This document shows, piece by piece, positions 33,926 to 44,804 of a stretch of DNA of 48,258 nucleotides (its first letter is position 1; each line of letters begins with the position of its first letter). Source of the DNA: Saprospira grandis DSM 2844. Lineage in GTDB: Bacteria; Bacteroidota; Bacteroidia; Chitinophagales; Saprospiraceae. The position numbers were made by a program, and so were the translations under genes. The stretch lies in NCBI GenBank assembly GCA_945888475.1, contig CAMDAB010000012.1:1-48258 (forward strand). Reading direction: 5' to 3'. The notes under the pieces were generated by a model, which saw nothing but the letters and a program-made list of their open reading frames with translations, was not told the DNA's origin and made no database searches.

Positions 33926-34229
33926 TTACAGTTTATAAAACACACAAAATTATCAGATAAAAACTAAAGATTTTATAAAAGACGATGTTTTAATTTTTAC
34001 GCTGACTTTATATTCTTTTATTGAGAGGGGCTGATTCCGGCTTCGGAGATTGACAAAGCAGTTAAATGCAGTAATACAAACCGAGAAATTTTTGTTTTAT
34101 CTATCTGCTCAAAGCTTTTGGAAGTTCACACTTTTCTAAATCTGAATTATTAATTTACAAATTAGAAATTAATAATATTTAAAAAATAGTTTTACTTTTA
34201 TATTTTAAAAACCATTACGGGTCATATTT
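33926..34229. other. 304-bp intergenic region between tsaD and the AsmA gene
   Basis: Divergent promoters must lie here but no TTTG/TAnnTTTG pair is seen. It holds an 11-bp perfect inverted repeat ATTATTAATTT / AAATTAATAAT (34146-34156 and 34166-34176) with a 9-base loop, 53 bases before the start of the AsmA gene. No RNA gene or small gene is recognised. Confidence 0.5.
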
Positions 34230-37200
34230 ATGAAAAGATTGTTCAGTTTCAGGTTTTGGTTACGGTTTTTACTCATTGCAGTGCTCACATCTACACTGCT
34301 TTTCTTTGCGTTTGTAGCATTGCTTTACTGGCAACAGGATATGATTGTAAAGCAATTGCTGGATTGGACAAACAAGCACTATAAGGGTGAAATAGTGATA
34401 AAAGGTAGTCACATTTCACCTTTTGCGAATTTTCCATATATCTCCATCGATTTGGAAGGATTTGAAATTCACGAGAATAAATCGCATACAACGGAGGCAA
34501 TTGTTTCTGTTGAGGACGCCTATTTGGGTTTTGATATATGGACAATACTCAGTGGAAATTATGAGCTAAAAAGTATAAAATTGAGCAATGGCAATGCCCG
34601 ATTGGTACAGCACAGAGATGGTACTATTAATTTGAGCAATGCACTGTTGCCGATTGACAGCAGCAGTGCCGACAGTACAGCCGCTCCATTCGATATTCAC
34701 CTTAAATCGATTGTATTAAAAAATGTGGATGTGCATAAGCTGAATGAAATAACAGATACCGAAATTGATTTGTATGTGAACAATGCCCAGGCTAAATTCA
34801 AACAGAAAAAAGGACATGTTCTTGCATCGCTCGATTCTAAATTTGAATTAAATGTTATACAATCCTGCGATACTACTTTTATTAAACATAAACATTTTGA
34901 GCTTCATACCCGACTTGATTTTGACAGTGATGCATTGGTCCTGAAAATTGCACCTTCCAAACTCAAATTGGAAACAGCCGATTTTGCGATAGAAGGCCTG
35001 CTCGATATCAAAAATGATATGTATACCGATTTAAAAGTGAAAGGTTCTAAATCGAACTTTGATATTTTTATTGCTTTTGCACCCGAAACCCTGATTCCCA
35101 CCCTTAAAAGTTATGCGAACAAGGGAAAAATATTTTTTGAGGCCTCGGTTAAGGGGAAAACTGCCAATGGGCAAATGCCTGCAATCAGAGCCGATTTTGG
35201 CTGTGAGGAGGGTTTTATTTCGAATAATAAAAATAAAAAAAGACTTAATGATATGGTTTTCAAAGGTTATTTTACCAATGGAGCCAAAAGGGATTTAAGT
35301 ACCATGGAATTTGGGCTGAGCAATTTCAAAGCAATGCCCGATGCAGGTATTTTCAGCGGAAATCTGAAAGTGGTCAATTTTCTGGAACCCGATATTAAGT
35401 TGCAGCTGCTTTCGAAATTCAACCTGGATTTTTTGGCAAAATTTCTGAATATTAACGACCTTGAAGATGTAAAGGGTTCAGTCGAACTTGAAATGAATTT
35501 TCATGATATCATCGATTTAAGACATCCCGAAAAAAGTATCGAAAAACTGAATGAATCCTATTATACAAAGTTAAAAGTAAAGGATTTAAGTTTCAAGAGT
35601 AAGGCATATCATCTGCCATTAGAAAAGTTGAATATTGAGGCAGAAATGGCAGGACATGAAGCAAAAATTAGTCAATTTAATGTAAGAATTGGTCGCTCCG
35701 ATTTATCGGTGAAAGGTACAATCAACGATTTGCCTGCCATCATTCACCATAGTACTCAAAAAGTGAATGCAGATCTGATAATTGAATCAAAGCTGCTGGA
35801 TCTTGCGGAATTGACTTACAATGATTCGCTCAAAAAATCGGCAGTGGATGAACAGCTTAAAGACTTTAGCTTAAACCTTTCTTTTATAAGCTCGGCCAAG
35901 GCATTTACCGAGTCGCCCAATCTGCCTGTAGGGGAATTTCTGATAAGCGATTTTCATGCAACGCCAAAGCATTATCCACACAAGTTACACGATTTTCACG
36001 CTGATATATTTATTGAAAACGATGACATCAGGATTGTTGATTTTAGTGGTGAGATTGATGGCAGTGATTTTCACTTTTCAGGTAAAATGAAGCATTATGA
36101 GCTTTTGTTGAAACCACAGTTGAATGGTGATACTGAAATAGATTACAACCTTGTTTCGGAGCATATCAGACTCGAGGATTTGTTCAGTTATGGTGGAGAA
36201 AATTATATGCCCGAGGATTACAGACATGAAGATTTCAGGAAATTGCAATTGCATGGAAAGACCCTTTTGCATTTCAAGAAAAACAAACTGCACGCTTCCG
36301 ATACATATATCGATAAACTCAGTTGTACCATGAAGGTGCATAACTCGAGATTCGAAAATTTTAATGGACGTATACATATTGAGGATGAGCATCTTGTAGT
36401 TGAAAAATTAACTGGACAAATAGGTCGCTCCGATTTTAATATTTATCTTAATTTCTATTACGGTAAGGATCCAAAGATCAGAAAAAGAGATAATTTTTTC
36501 AGCGTAAAATCAAACAGGCTCGATCTCGATCAGTTGCTGGCATACAATCCGCCACCGGCATCCAAAAACATGAGCCCCAAAGACCATGAGGCGGTTTTTA
36601 ATGTGTTCGATTTGCCTTTTACGGATATAAAAGTGGAGCTTGATATAGCGCATTTAAATTATCATAAATACCTAATTGACCAACTCAGTGCCAAACTGCG
36701 GATGCAGCAAAATCACTACATATACTCCGACCAATGTTCCTTTAATACAGCCGGTGGGAGATTTGATGTAAAGGGATATTTTAATGGATCAAATCCAAAA
36801 GAAATATATTTTAGTCCCGATCTGGTACTCGAAAATGTCGATTTGGATAAGCTGATGTTGAAATTTGAAAATTTTGGTCAGGATCACCTCATTTCTGAAA
36901 ATCTGCATGGTAAAATCAGTTGCGGAATCAGTGGTAAAGTGCGTATGCATGCCGATATGGTGCCAATATTGGATAAATCGGAACTGTTGATGGATGTAGA
37001 AATTGTAAATGGGGTTTTGGAAAACTATAAACCTTTGGAATATGTGGCCGATTATTTCAAGGATAAAAATCTTTCAAAAATCAGGTTCGACACCTTGCAA
37101 AATGAATTTGAATTTAAAAACTCGAAGCTGATCATTCCAAGAATGACTATAAATTCCAGCCTGGGTTTTCTGGAACTTTGGGGGGAGCAGGATTTGAATA

Positions 37201-37448
37201 TGAATATGGATTTCTTCTTCAAAATTCCACTCAAACTTATATCGAAGGCTGCCTTTCAGAAACTGTTCAAACGAAAACAGGAAGAGGTGGATCTCGACAA
37301 GGAAGACGCAATACAATATCAGGATAAGAACAAAAAAGTTGTCTATGTCAACATCAATATGAAAGGCAATCTCGATGATTATTCCATAAGTTTGAAAAGG
37401 GATAAAAGACAAAAAAAAGAAAGAAAAAGACTGAGAAATAGAAAATAA
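34230..37448 (+). CDS. AsmA-family large envelope protein
   Basis: The 1072-residue protein has one N-terminal membrane helix (FRFWLRFLLIAVLTSTLLFFAFVALLYW), then a very long chain of beta strands with repeating amphipathic pattern. The N-terminal AsmA domain (GEIVIKGSHISPFANFPYISIDLEGFEI) and the C-terminal part (VLENYKPLEYVADYF, then LGFLELWGEQDLNMNMDFFFKIPLKLI) are like AsmA_2 proteins. AsmA/TamB/YhdP proteins bridge the inner and outer membranes and carry phospholipids. It is 300 bases before tamB on the same strand; the pair suggests two lipid bridges. Confidence 0.9.
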   Translation: MKRLFSFRFWLRFLLIAVLTSTLLFFAFVALLYWQQDMIVKQLLDWTNKHYKGEIVIKGSHISPFANFPYISIDLEGFEIHENKSHTTEAIVSVEDAYLGFDIWTILSGNYELKSIKLSNGNARLVQHRDGTINLSNALLPIDSSSADSTAAPFDIHLKSIVLKNVDVHKLNEITDTEIDLYVNNAQAKFKQKKGHVLASLDSKFELNVIQSCDTTFIKHKHFELHTRLDFDSDALVLKIAPSKLKLETADFAIEGLLDIKNDMYTDLKVKGSKSNFDIFIAFAPETLIPTLKSYANKGKIFFEASVKGKTANGQMPAIRADFGCEEGFISNNKNKKRLNDMVFKGYFTNGAKRDLSTMEFGLSNFKAMPDAGIFSGNLKVVNFLEPDIKLQLLSKFNLDFLAKFLNINDLEDVKGSVELEMNFHDIIDLRHPEKSIEKLNESYYTKLKVKDLSFKSKAYHLPLEKLNIEAEMAGHEAKISQFNVRIGRSDLSVKGTINDLPAIIHHSTQKVNADLIIESKLLDLAELTYNDSLKKSAVDEQLKDFSLNLSFISSAKAFTESPNLPVGEFLISDFHATPKHYPHKLHDFHADIFIENDDIRIVDFSGEIDGSDFHFSGKMKHYELLLKPQLNGDTEIDYNLVSEHIRLEDLFSYGGENYMPEDYRHEDFRKLQLHGKTLLHFKKNKLHASDTYIDKLSCTMKVHNSRFENFNGRIHIEDEHLVVEKLTGQIGRSDFNIYLNFYYGKDPKIRKRDNFFSVKSNRLDLDQLLAYNPPPASKNMSPKDHEAVFNVFDLPFTDIKVELDIAHLNYHKYLIDQLSAKLRMQQNHYIYSDQCSFNTAGGRFDVKGYFNGSNPKEIYFSPDLVLENVDLDKLMLKFENFGQDHLISENLHGKISCGISGKVRMHADMVPILDKSELLMDVEIVNGVLENYKPLEYVADYFKDKNLSKIRFDTLQNEFEFKNSKLIIPRMTINSSLGFLELWGEQDLNMNMDFFFKIPLKLISKAAFQKLFKRKQEEVDLDKEDAIQYQDKNKKVVYVNINMKGNLDDYSISLKRDKRQKKERKRLRNRK

Positions 37449-37748
37449 ACCTTGTTTTCTGAAATTTTTATAAATAAGTTTTTTGTTAATAGCCTAAACG
37501 ACGGTTAAAATTCATTATTTTTGCCTTTTAGCACAGTTTTGGTGTTTAGTTGATAAAAAATCTCAGTTACGGAAACACAGCATCCACATAATAATCAGAT
37601 AGGGCAGAAAAAAGACGGTCAAAAAAAATCGAAACTCCGGCGCAGTCTTTTCAAGCGGATCGTTCGCTTTGTATGGTTTTCATTCAGATCCATTACAAGT
37701 GCGGCTATTATTTTATTTTTTCTACTTTGGATTTCCCTCAAGTTTTCA
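37449..37748 (+). other. Leader of tamB: promoter candidate and open frame without a standard start codon
   Basis: A -7 box candidate TATTTTTG lies at 37516-37523, without a good -33 box. From 37557 to 37748 the reading frame of tamB is open, after the TAA at 37554-37556, but has no ATG, GTG or TTG. Its translation includes a basic stretch (KRIVRFVWFSFR) and a membrane helix (AAIILFFLLWISLKF) directly before the annotated GTG. Confidence 0.6.
37516..37523 (+). promoter_or_regulatory. Candidate -7 box (TATTTTTG) for tamB
   Basis: Matches TAnnTTTG. It lies before the open frame that contains the TamB anchor. No TTTG is at the expected -33 distance. Confidence 0.4.
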
Positions 37749-40700
37749 GTGGTTCAAAACTGGCTTGCACAGAGAGCTACCGAATATCTCTCAAACGAAC
37801 TCGAAACTGTTGTTCGTATTGAAAAAGTTGATATACAGCTCTTTAATAAAGCAAGTTTAAAAAACTTCTATATGGAAGATTTTAATAAGGACACCCTTGT
37901 TTTTGCCGCTGATGCAAGTGGTCAGTTTGATGTATCGAAGATTCTGAAGGGCAAATTCATTGTAACTGCGATCGATTTAAAAAACGGCAAGCTCAATTAC
38001 AAAAGGCTAAAGGGAGAAAAGGAATACAACTTGATGGCAATTATGCGCTATTTCCAACCCAAAAAGAAGAAAAAGAAAAAAGCATCTTTTCAATTAGCTA
38101 TTCGTCATATCAGCTTTAAAAATATAGCCTTTAACCTACTCGATGAGGTGGCAGGTGCAGAAATAAAGGTCTTTACTCCTGATGCTGTGCTTCACAGTAA
38201 AAACAGTAATATCTTTGCGCAAATGGCGGAAATTGACTCGCTCTACGCCAAAAACAGCAGTATCAGTATTAGGGTTTTTAAGGGAAGTCCTTTACCCGAT
38301 TCTCTGAAAAAAACTATGTCAGCAGCGGCTAAATTAAACTGGTTTTTAAAAGCGGACAAAGTCAATTTCGAAAATGTTGAGTTCAGCCTGCGGAACGAAA
38401 AAAAAGGAGCCAAAAAAGAATTGCCGCTCGATTTCAATGACCTGCAATTGAAGCAATCAAATCTTAGGGTTGAAAATCTCGAATTGAAAGACTATGTATT
38501 CAGCGCCTCTGTACGACAATTTAACGCAGTGGAGCGTCGGGGTTTTGAGCTCAAATCTTTCTTTGGTGATATTTACGTGTCATCTAAGGGATCGAAAATC
38601 AGCAATTTTGAAATGCAAACACCCAACAGTATTCTTGGGAATCACCTGGAGTTGATTTACGATCGATATCCCGATTTTCTTGATTTTGTTCATAAGGTTA
38701 AAATAATCGCAGGCATCAATAATTCGCGGCTCTCTTTTGGCGATGTCATGGCATTTGCGCCGCCATTGAATAAAATTCCTTTTTTTAATTCGAATAGAGA
38801 AAAATCGATCAACATAGATGCTTATTTCGAGGGAAAAGTCGATTCTTTTACATTGAGCGACATAGTGCTGAATATGAATAGTACGCATTTGGAGGGCACA
38901 CTATCGATGATGCCTTTCAAGAAATTTATGAGTTTTGAAATTGTTGATTTACAAACAAATTACCAGGATTTGAACAGTCTGTTCTCTTTTACCAAATTAC
39001 CGCAGCAAATGGCAAATCTGGGTAAAATGAGCTTTTACGGAGATTTTTCTGGCTATCTCGACAGAGAAGTTAGCACAAGAGGTAACCTGAGTACGGATCT
39101 TGGTGAATCGAAACTCAATTTGAATATTAAACCCCGTGGCAGTTCTGGAAAAGTAGAATACGAGGGCAAGTTGCTGATAGCCGATTTTGATATTGGACGA
39201 TTTCTTGGAAATAAAGCCTTGAGAAAGATAGATGCCTACATGGACGTAGATGGCAAAGGATTTTCGATGAATAATCTGGAATTGACACTGAATGAAAGTA
39301 GGGTCAATTACTTCGATTTCAGGGGATACCGCTACGATACAGTTCATATCGACGGTGCTTTTAATCAGAAAAAATTTAGTGGCGACATCAGATCGGCTGA
39401 TCCGAATTTTAGTCTCGACCTTTATGGTGATATCGATTTTAACCAAAAATTACCCTCATTCCTCGTAAATGGAACAATAGACAGAGTAGATTTTTGTGAA
39501 TTGAAGCTGTTGAATGAAAACCTGATTTTAAGTGTGGATAAGCTAGATCTGCTGTTAAGCGGTACTAAGTTTGATGATTTTACCGGAAGGGTAAACCTAA
39601 GCAATATCGATTTTCATCGTGGTTGGGGCGATTATCATATCGATTTCGTTAATTTCGTCAGTACTGACAGCATAAATATTTCAGGAGATAGTCTCAGATG
39701 CCTGAATTTAAACTCTGATATCGTAAGCGGTAGCTTAAAAGGAGATTATAGCGTAACAGACCTTCCTAAATCCCTATATGCATTTGCCGAAAAGTATTAT
39801 CCCAATTTTGTCCGTACTGTTAATTATGCTGTGAATGACAGTTTGAAAGCTAACATTTGGGATGATATAAACTTTATTTATGCCATTGATACACTTGCGG
39901 ATCAGAATATCAGCGCAGAATTTGTACTGCACGATTCAAAAAAACTTACTGAAATCATTAGCCCGGATTTTAAGTACATCAAGGGTGCTGCTTTTAATCT
40001 TAATTACGACAGCCGCAGTCGTAAGTTTTTAGTGAATGCAATGGTCGACTCCGTAAAATGGGGTGGCTTTAAAATTAAAAATGAGCGTTTAAGTGCTGAA
40101 GGATTTAAAAATAGCCTCAGCATTGAAAATTCTATCGGTTTTATCCAACAAAATGACAGCACTATGTTGCCTGCGCCATATATTAAACTTGGGGGCAGAG
40201 GAGACTCTATCTCTTTCAATATCAGCGTGAACGAAATAGGAAAGTTTGCAAATAATATCAACCTGAATGGTGATTTTAAATTTAACAGAGAAAATCTCAA
40301 TGCAAGGCTCAATAATTCAAACCTAAAGGTATTGGGTACAAAATGGCTTGTGGAAGGAGATAATTTTATAGCCTTCGATTTTGTAAATAAAAATCTTAAG
40401 GTTCACGACCTTAAGCTTCAGGATTCGGCAGGCATTCAGAAAATTGCGCTCTATAGTTTTGGCAACCGAGGCTTAGAGCTGAATATAGACGGTGTTGACT
40501 TGTCACGCTTCTACGATCCCGTAAAACTTCCGATGTTCGACATAGATGGTCAAATCAATGCAAAGTTACGCATGGCCGATGTGTTCACGCAAAAAGCTAT
40601 TTCGGCTACCATTAATTTTGATGAACTTGTAATTAACAAAGACAACTGGAACAGTGCCCGCCTGGAGCTGCGAACCAATAGCATGAAAGATACAATTATC

Positions 40701-42578
40701 GGTGAGCTTTACCACAATGGTCCGCTGGCTGAGAACATAAGCGCAGATTTTTATTTTATCCCGGCATTTGCTACAAAAATTGCGCAGGATAAAAACTATG
40801 TTAATGTAAATTTCAAAGCTAAATCGCTCAAAGGCCGTATTCTGGAATATTTTATGGTAGGGCAACTTAGCAATACGCTGGGTACTGCCGATGCCGAAGG
40901 TAGAATATATGGTAGCGCACCCAAGCTAAGGATTGAAGGCTTAGGTACAGTGAAAAAGTTGGAGAGCACTTTCAATTTTCTTAACTCCAGATATTATATA
41001 GACTCGGCTGCTATTGTACTTACCGATACGGCTATGATATTTTCGCCGTCGTTGGAATTTGATAGGAATGAAAATGTGAAATCGGGAATTGTCATTCGAG
41101 ACCAGGAGGGCAAAAATGGATATATAGGTGGTGCTATAACCCATGAAAATCTCAAAAAATGGGGAATTGACCTCGATCTGTTTTTTAATAAAAATCTGAC
41201 GCTCAATACCAGCTCAGAGAGCAATATGCCATTTTACGGTAAAGTATGGGCAACGGGAAGAGCCAAAATATCGGGTTATTTTAGTAAAATGAGCATGAAA
41301 ATAGATGCCGTTACTGAATTAGGCCCTAAAAATGAACAAAGCGTATTGGTCTTGCCAATAATGAAACCTGTTGAAATAAATCAAGCTATCGATTATATTG
41401 TCTTTAAAGACATGAAAGATACAACAAAACAGCGCGACAAAAAAATAAAAACAGTAAGTGGTGGTATAGATGTACAAATGAATATTAAAGCTACAACTGC
41501 CTCAATGGCGAGAATCATCATTGACGAACAGGCCGGAGATGTTATTGAAGGAAGTGGAAACGGGGATCTAAGGCTTACTTATACGCCCAGTGGCGAACTT
41601 TATCTGAACGGAGATTATGAAATTGATAATGGCCACTATCTTTTTACTTACAGAAATTTTGTGAATAAGACATTTAAAGTGGAAAAAGGAGGTACCATTC
41701 GTTGGAATGGCGATCCTTACAATGCCGATGTCAATTTAAAGGCCAAGTATGTACAAAAATCGCGTTTATATAATCTCCTTTTATCCTATCAAGAAGAATT
41801 GCAGAACAGCGAAGTACGTGAAGCTGCAAATAAACCTGTTGATGTAGAGGTACTCATGAATATGACCGGCTCGCTGATGCGTCCTGATATCAAATTCGGG
41901 TTGGACGTTGTAGGTACTGTTGAGGGTAGGGTTTCGAGCCTTGCAAATGTAGCAATTAAGGCAATTCAGCAGGATGAGAGTAAGCTCAATCGTCAGGTTT
42001 TCGGTCTCATTGCACTCAATCAGTTTCTTCCCGAAGAAAATGCTGCCGCTAATCTTAATATAGGGACATCGAGTTTTAATACCCTTACAGAAATGATTTC
42101 TCAACAGTTTTCCCGATATTTGGGCGATTTGCTTTCGGAAGTTGTTGAAGGGCAGAATGTTATTAGCTCAATTGATGTGCAGATTGGGTACAAAATGGAA
42201 GATGATCAGCTGAGCAGAAGCGGCACTGGTTCACAATTCGACCTCAGCATTGATAATTATTTCCTCAAAGATAAGTTGAAGGTGCACATAGGCGGTAATG
42301 TGGATGTGAATAATTCTCAGAGCGGTGCGAATCAAAACTATTTTGGCGGTGACCTTGTTGTTGAGTATTCTATTTCCGGAAATGGTAATTTGAAACTGAA
42401 GTTGTATAACCGTTATGAAAACAGTTTATTTGGTCAACGAAATCGTGCAGGCGGCGGACTTTCCTATCAACTCGATTTCGATCGTATCTGGCGTAAAAAA
42501 GATAAAGACAGCAAAAATAAAAAATCGACCGGCAGAAATATTCGAAGAAAAGAAGAGTTGGAAAAACCGCTAAACTAA
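37749..42578 (+). CDS. tamB: TamB-like translocation and assembly module protein
   Basis: The 1609-residue protein has a very long beta-strand chain and the C-terminal DUF490 domain, with DYEIDNGHYLFTYRNFVNKTFKVEKGGTIRWNGDPYNA and NVEVxLMN-type segments (VDVEVLMNMTGSLMRP), a pattern specific to TamB. It bridges inner and outer membranes, with a role in lipid and possibly outer membrane protein transport. The first standard start is this GTG, giving NWLAQRATEYLSNEL. The conserved N-terminal anchor helix, however, lies in the same frame upstream (37680-37748), so the real start is probably 5' of 37680 at a non-standard codon, unless the sequence has an indel. Confidence 0.9.
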   Translation: MVQNWLAQRATEYLSNELETVVRIEKVDIQLFNKASLKNFYMEDFNKDTLVFAADASGQFDVSKILKGKFIVTAIDLKNGKLNYKRLKGEKEYNLMAIMRYFQPKKKKKKKASFQLAIRHISFKNIAFNLLDEVAGAEIKVFTPDAVLHSKNSNIFAQMAEIDSLYAKNSSISIRVFKGSPLPDSLKKTMSAAAKLNWFLKADKVNFENVEFSLRNEKKGAKKELPLDFNDLQLKQSNLRVENLELKDYVFSASVRQFNAVERRGFELKSFFGDIYVSSKGSKISNFEMQTPNSILGNHLELIYDRYPDFLDFVHKVKIIAGINNSRLSFGDVMAFAPPLNKIPFFNSNREKSINIDAYFEGKVDSFTLSDIVLNMNSTHLEGTLSMMPFKKFMSFEIVDLQTNYQDLNSLFSFTKLPQQMANLGKMSFYGDFSGYLDREVSTRGNLSTDLGESKLNLNIKPRGSSGKVEYEGKLLIADFDIGRFLGNKALRKIDAYMDVDGKGFSMNNLELTLNESRVNYFDFRGYRYDTVHIDGAFNQKKFSGDIRSADPNFSLDLYGDIDFNQKLPSFLVNGTIDRVDFCELKLLNENLILSVDKLDLLLSGTKFDDFTGRVNLSNIDFHRGWGDYHIDFVNFVSTDSINISGDSLRCLNLNSDIVSGSLKGDYSVTDLPKSLYAFAEKYYPNFVRTVNYAVNDSLKANIWDDINFIYAIDTLADQNISAEFVLHDSKKLTEIISPDFKYIKGAAFNLNYDSRSRKFLVNAMVDSVKWGGFKIKNERLSAEGFKNSLSIENSIGFIQQNDSTMLPAPYIKLGGRGDSISFNISVNEIGKFANNINLNGDFKFNRENLNARLNNSNLKVLGTKWLVEGDNFIAFDFVNKNLKVHDLKLQDSAGIQKIALYSFGNRGLELNIDGVDLSRFYDPVKLPMFDIDGQINAKLRMADVFTQKAISATINFDELVINKDNWNSARLELRTNSMKDTIIGELYHNGPLAENISADFYFIPAFATKIAQDKNYVNVNFKAKSLKGRILEYFMVGQLSNTLGTADAEGRIYGSAPKLRIEGLGTVKKLESTFNFLNSRYYIDSAAIVLTDTAMIFSPSLEFDRNENVKSGIVIRDQEGKNGYIGGAITHENLKKWGIDLDLFFNKNLTLNTSSESNMPFYGKVWATGRAKISGYFSKMSMKIDAVTELGPKNEQSVLVLPIMKPVEINQAIDYIVFKDMKDTTKQRDKKIKTVSGGIDVQMNIKATTASMARIIIDEQAGDVIEGSGNGDLRLTYTPSGELYLNGDYEIDNGHYLFTYRNFVNKTFKVEKGGTIRWNGDPYNADVNLKAKYVQKSRLYNLLLSYQEELQNSEVREAANKPVDVEVLMNMTGSLMRPDIKFGLDVVGTVEGRVSSLANVAIKAIQQDESKLNRQVFGLIALNQFLPEENAAANLNIGTSSFNTLTEMISQQFSRYLGDLLSEVVEGQNVISSIDVQIGYKMEDDQLSRSGTGSQFDLSIDNYFLKDKLKVHIGGNVDVNNSQSGANQNYFGGDLVVEYSISGNGNLKLKLYNRYENSLFGQRNRAGGGLSYQLDFDRIWRKKDKDSKNKKSTGRNIRRKEELEKPLN

Positions 42579-42677
42579 GCGCAGGCTCCAGGAACAGCGA
42601 ATGTAAATTAAAAGCAAATTCAGTAACAAATAAATAAAAAAAACAGTGGTAAAATCAAACTAATTTAAGCCATTAGT

Positions 42678-42685
42678 TATATTTG
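42678..42685 (+). promoter_or_regulatory. Candidate -7 box (TATATTTG) for ppk1
   Basis: Matches TAnnTTTG, 20 bases before the ppk1 ATG. No clear -33 box. Confidence 0.4.
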
Positions 42686-42705
42686 CCAAAATAAAAATTG
42701 GTGTA

Positions 42706-44778
42706 ATGTCTGCAAAAAAAGAAAATGCTTCCTCTGAAGTACCATATATTAATAGAGATTTAAGTTGGCTTTCTTTCAATTACCGGGTGCTGCAGGAAGC
42801 AAAGGATCCAACGGTACCACTTTTCGAACGCATAAAGTTTTTGGGAATCTATTCGTCGAATTTGGATGAATTTTTTAGGGTGAGAGTAGCCTCTATAAAA
42901 AGTCTCATCCGTTTGGGTAACAGTACAAAGAGTGAGCTTGACTTTCCACCCGAAGAGATCCTGGAAATGGTAAACGAAACTGTAAAGAAACAACAGCTTG
43001 AGTTTACCGAAATTTATCAAAAACATATTATTCCCTTACTTGAGTCGATCAATATAAACATTATCAGGCTCACCGAATTGGACGATTTCCAGAAAGAATA
43101 CCTCGACCTTTACATTGAAGAAAAGCTGATTCCTTACTTACAGCCCATTTTAATTGTTAAGCACAAAATCAGAACATTTTTATTAAACAATGCACTCTAT
43201 CTGGCAGTTGTTTTGGGCACCAAGGGCACTCCGCGCTATGCGGTAGTTCGTATTCCATCCGACCGTTTTCCTCGTTTTATTCAAATACCATCGGCCGAAA
43301 TTGGTAGAAAGGACATTATCATGCTCGATGACATTGTTCGTTATGCATTGCCGAATCTATTTCCGGGATATAAAGTGGAGGGCTCTTTTTCTTTCAAGAT
43401 GACCCGCGATGCCGAACTTTATCTCGAGGATGAGTATGCAGGTGATCTAATCAGTAAAATTAAAGCAGGACTCGACAAAAGAAATTTAGGAACCGGTACC
43501 CGTTTTGTGTACGACAGAATGATGCCTGATAATTGTAAGAAATTTCTCATGGATGCCTTTACTGTAAAAAGTCATGATTTACAGCCCGAGGGCCGATATC
43601 ATAACAATTTCGACCTTTTCAAGTTTCCCGATTTTGGATTGAGCCATCTGAAAGATACGCCGCTGCCTCCGCTTAAACACAAAGCTTTCGAAACTGAGCA
43701 AACCATGTACGATGCTATTTCGAAAAAAGATCAGATGTTGCATTTTCCCTATCAGCGCTACAGTTATGTAATCCGCTTTTTGGAACAGGCTGCACACGAT
43801 CCCAATGTTACGCATATCAAAATTTTACAGTACCGTGTTGCCAAGAATTCACAGATTATAGCTGCCTTGCGATCGGCAATCGAGGAAGGAAAACAGGTGA
43901 TGGTTTTTGTGGAACTGAAAGCCCGTTTCGATGAAGAGGCAAATATACATTGGGCAGAACAGCTCGAAGAATGGGGAGCCACCGTTAAATACAGCCTGCC
44001 AGAGATAAAAGTACACTCAAAATTACTAATGGTTACCCGCCACGAGAATGGTGAGGATAAAGAATATTGTTACCTCAGCTCAGGAAATTTCAACGAGCAA
44101 ACAGCAAATATCTATGAGGACTTTGGATTTTTTACCTCCGATAGTAGAATTACAGGTGAAGTTAGCCAAATTTTTAATTATCTTGAAAGTGGTGTTATGC
44201 CACCAAAACCATTTACGCATCTGCTTGTTGGTCAATTCCGTATGCGCAAGAATATTTACAATATGATTGAACGCGAAATAGATTATGCCCGACAAGGAAA
44301 GCCTGCTGAGATTACACTCAAATTGAACAGTATTCAGGATCCGCGCATTATAGAATTGTTGTACGACGCTAGTAATGCCGGAGTTAAAATCAACATGATC
44401 ATGAGAGGAATTTGCAGTTTGGTGCCTGGCATTAAGGGTTACAGTGAAAACATAGAGGCGGTGAGTATTATAGACCGTTTTTTGGAACATTCCCGTATTT
44501 ATATTTTTCACAATGCTGGCGAGGATAATATATATCTGTCATCGGCCGATTGGATGACCCGTAATCTCTATCACAGGATTGAATGCGCTTTCCCGATTTA
44601 TGATGCCGATTTGCGAAAAGAAATTCTGGATTTTATAAAAATACAACAAAACGATAACGTCAAGGCTAGAATTCTTGATGAAGAAATGAACAATCATTAC
44701 AGTTTTGACGAAACCCGCAGGCCCTACCGCTCGCAAATTGAAACTTACAAATATTACAAATCAAAATTCGAAGCTTAG
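42706..44778 (+). CDS. ppk1: Polyphosphate kinase 1
   Basis: Reversibly transfers the gamma-phosphate of ATP to polyphosphate. The 690-residue protein starts with the N-domain [19 protein letters not shown]. It has the phosphorylated histidine in [12 protein letters not shown] (His437) and the second conserved histidine in [12 protein letters not shown] (His595). [24 protein letters not shown] and [15 protein letters not shown] are also present. The protein is of typical length and complete. The hemE gene follows after 26 bases and may be co-transcribed. Confidence 0.97.
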   Translation: MSAKKENASSEVPYINRDLSWLSFNYRVLQEAKDPTVPLFERIKFLGIYSSNLDEFFRVRVASIKSLIRLGNSTKSELDFPPEEILEMVNETVKKQQLEFTEIYQKHIIPLLESININIIRLTELDDFQKEYLDLYIEEKLIPYLQPILIVKHKIRTFLLNNALYLAVVLGTKGTPRYAVVRIPSDRFPRFIQIPSAEIGRKDIIMLDDIVRYALPNLFPGYKVEGSFSFKMTRDAELYLEDEYAGDLISKIKAGLDKRNLGTGTRFVYDRMMPDNCKKFLMDAFTVKSHDLQPEGRYHNNFDLFKFPDFGLSHLKDTPLPPLKHKAFETEQTMYDAISKKDQMLHFPYQRYSYVIRFLEQAAHDPNVTHIKILQYRVAKNSQIIAALRSAIEEGKQVMVFVELKARFDEEANIHWAEQLEEWGATVKYSLPEIKVHSKLLMVTRHENGEDKEYCYLSSGNFNEQTANIYEDFGFFTSDSRITGEVSQIFNYLESGVMPPKPFTHLLVGQFRMRKNIYNMIEREIDYARQGKPAEITLKLNSIQDPRIIELLYDASNAGVKINMIMRGICSLVPGIKGYSENIEAVSIIDRFLEHSRIYIFHNAGEDNIYLSSADWMTRNLYHRIECAFPIYDADLRKEILDFIKIQQNDNVKARILDEEMNNHYSFDETRRPYRSQIETYKYYKSKFEA

Positions 44779-44804
44779 TCAAAAGCAAAGGGTACAATAT
44801 ATTT

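Noticed and set aside
37669-37860. 63-codon open frame at the tamB leader, possible short gene
   Set aside because: It overlaps tamB out of frame and its hydrophobic part mirrors the TamB anchor DNA.
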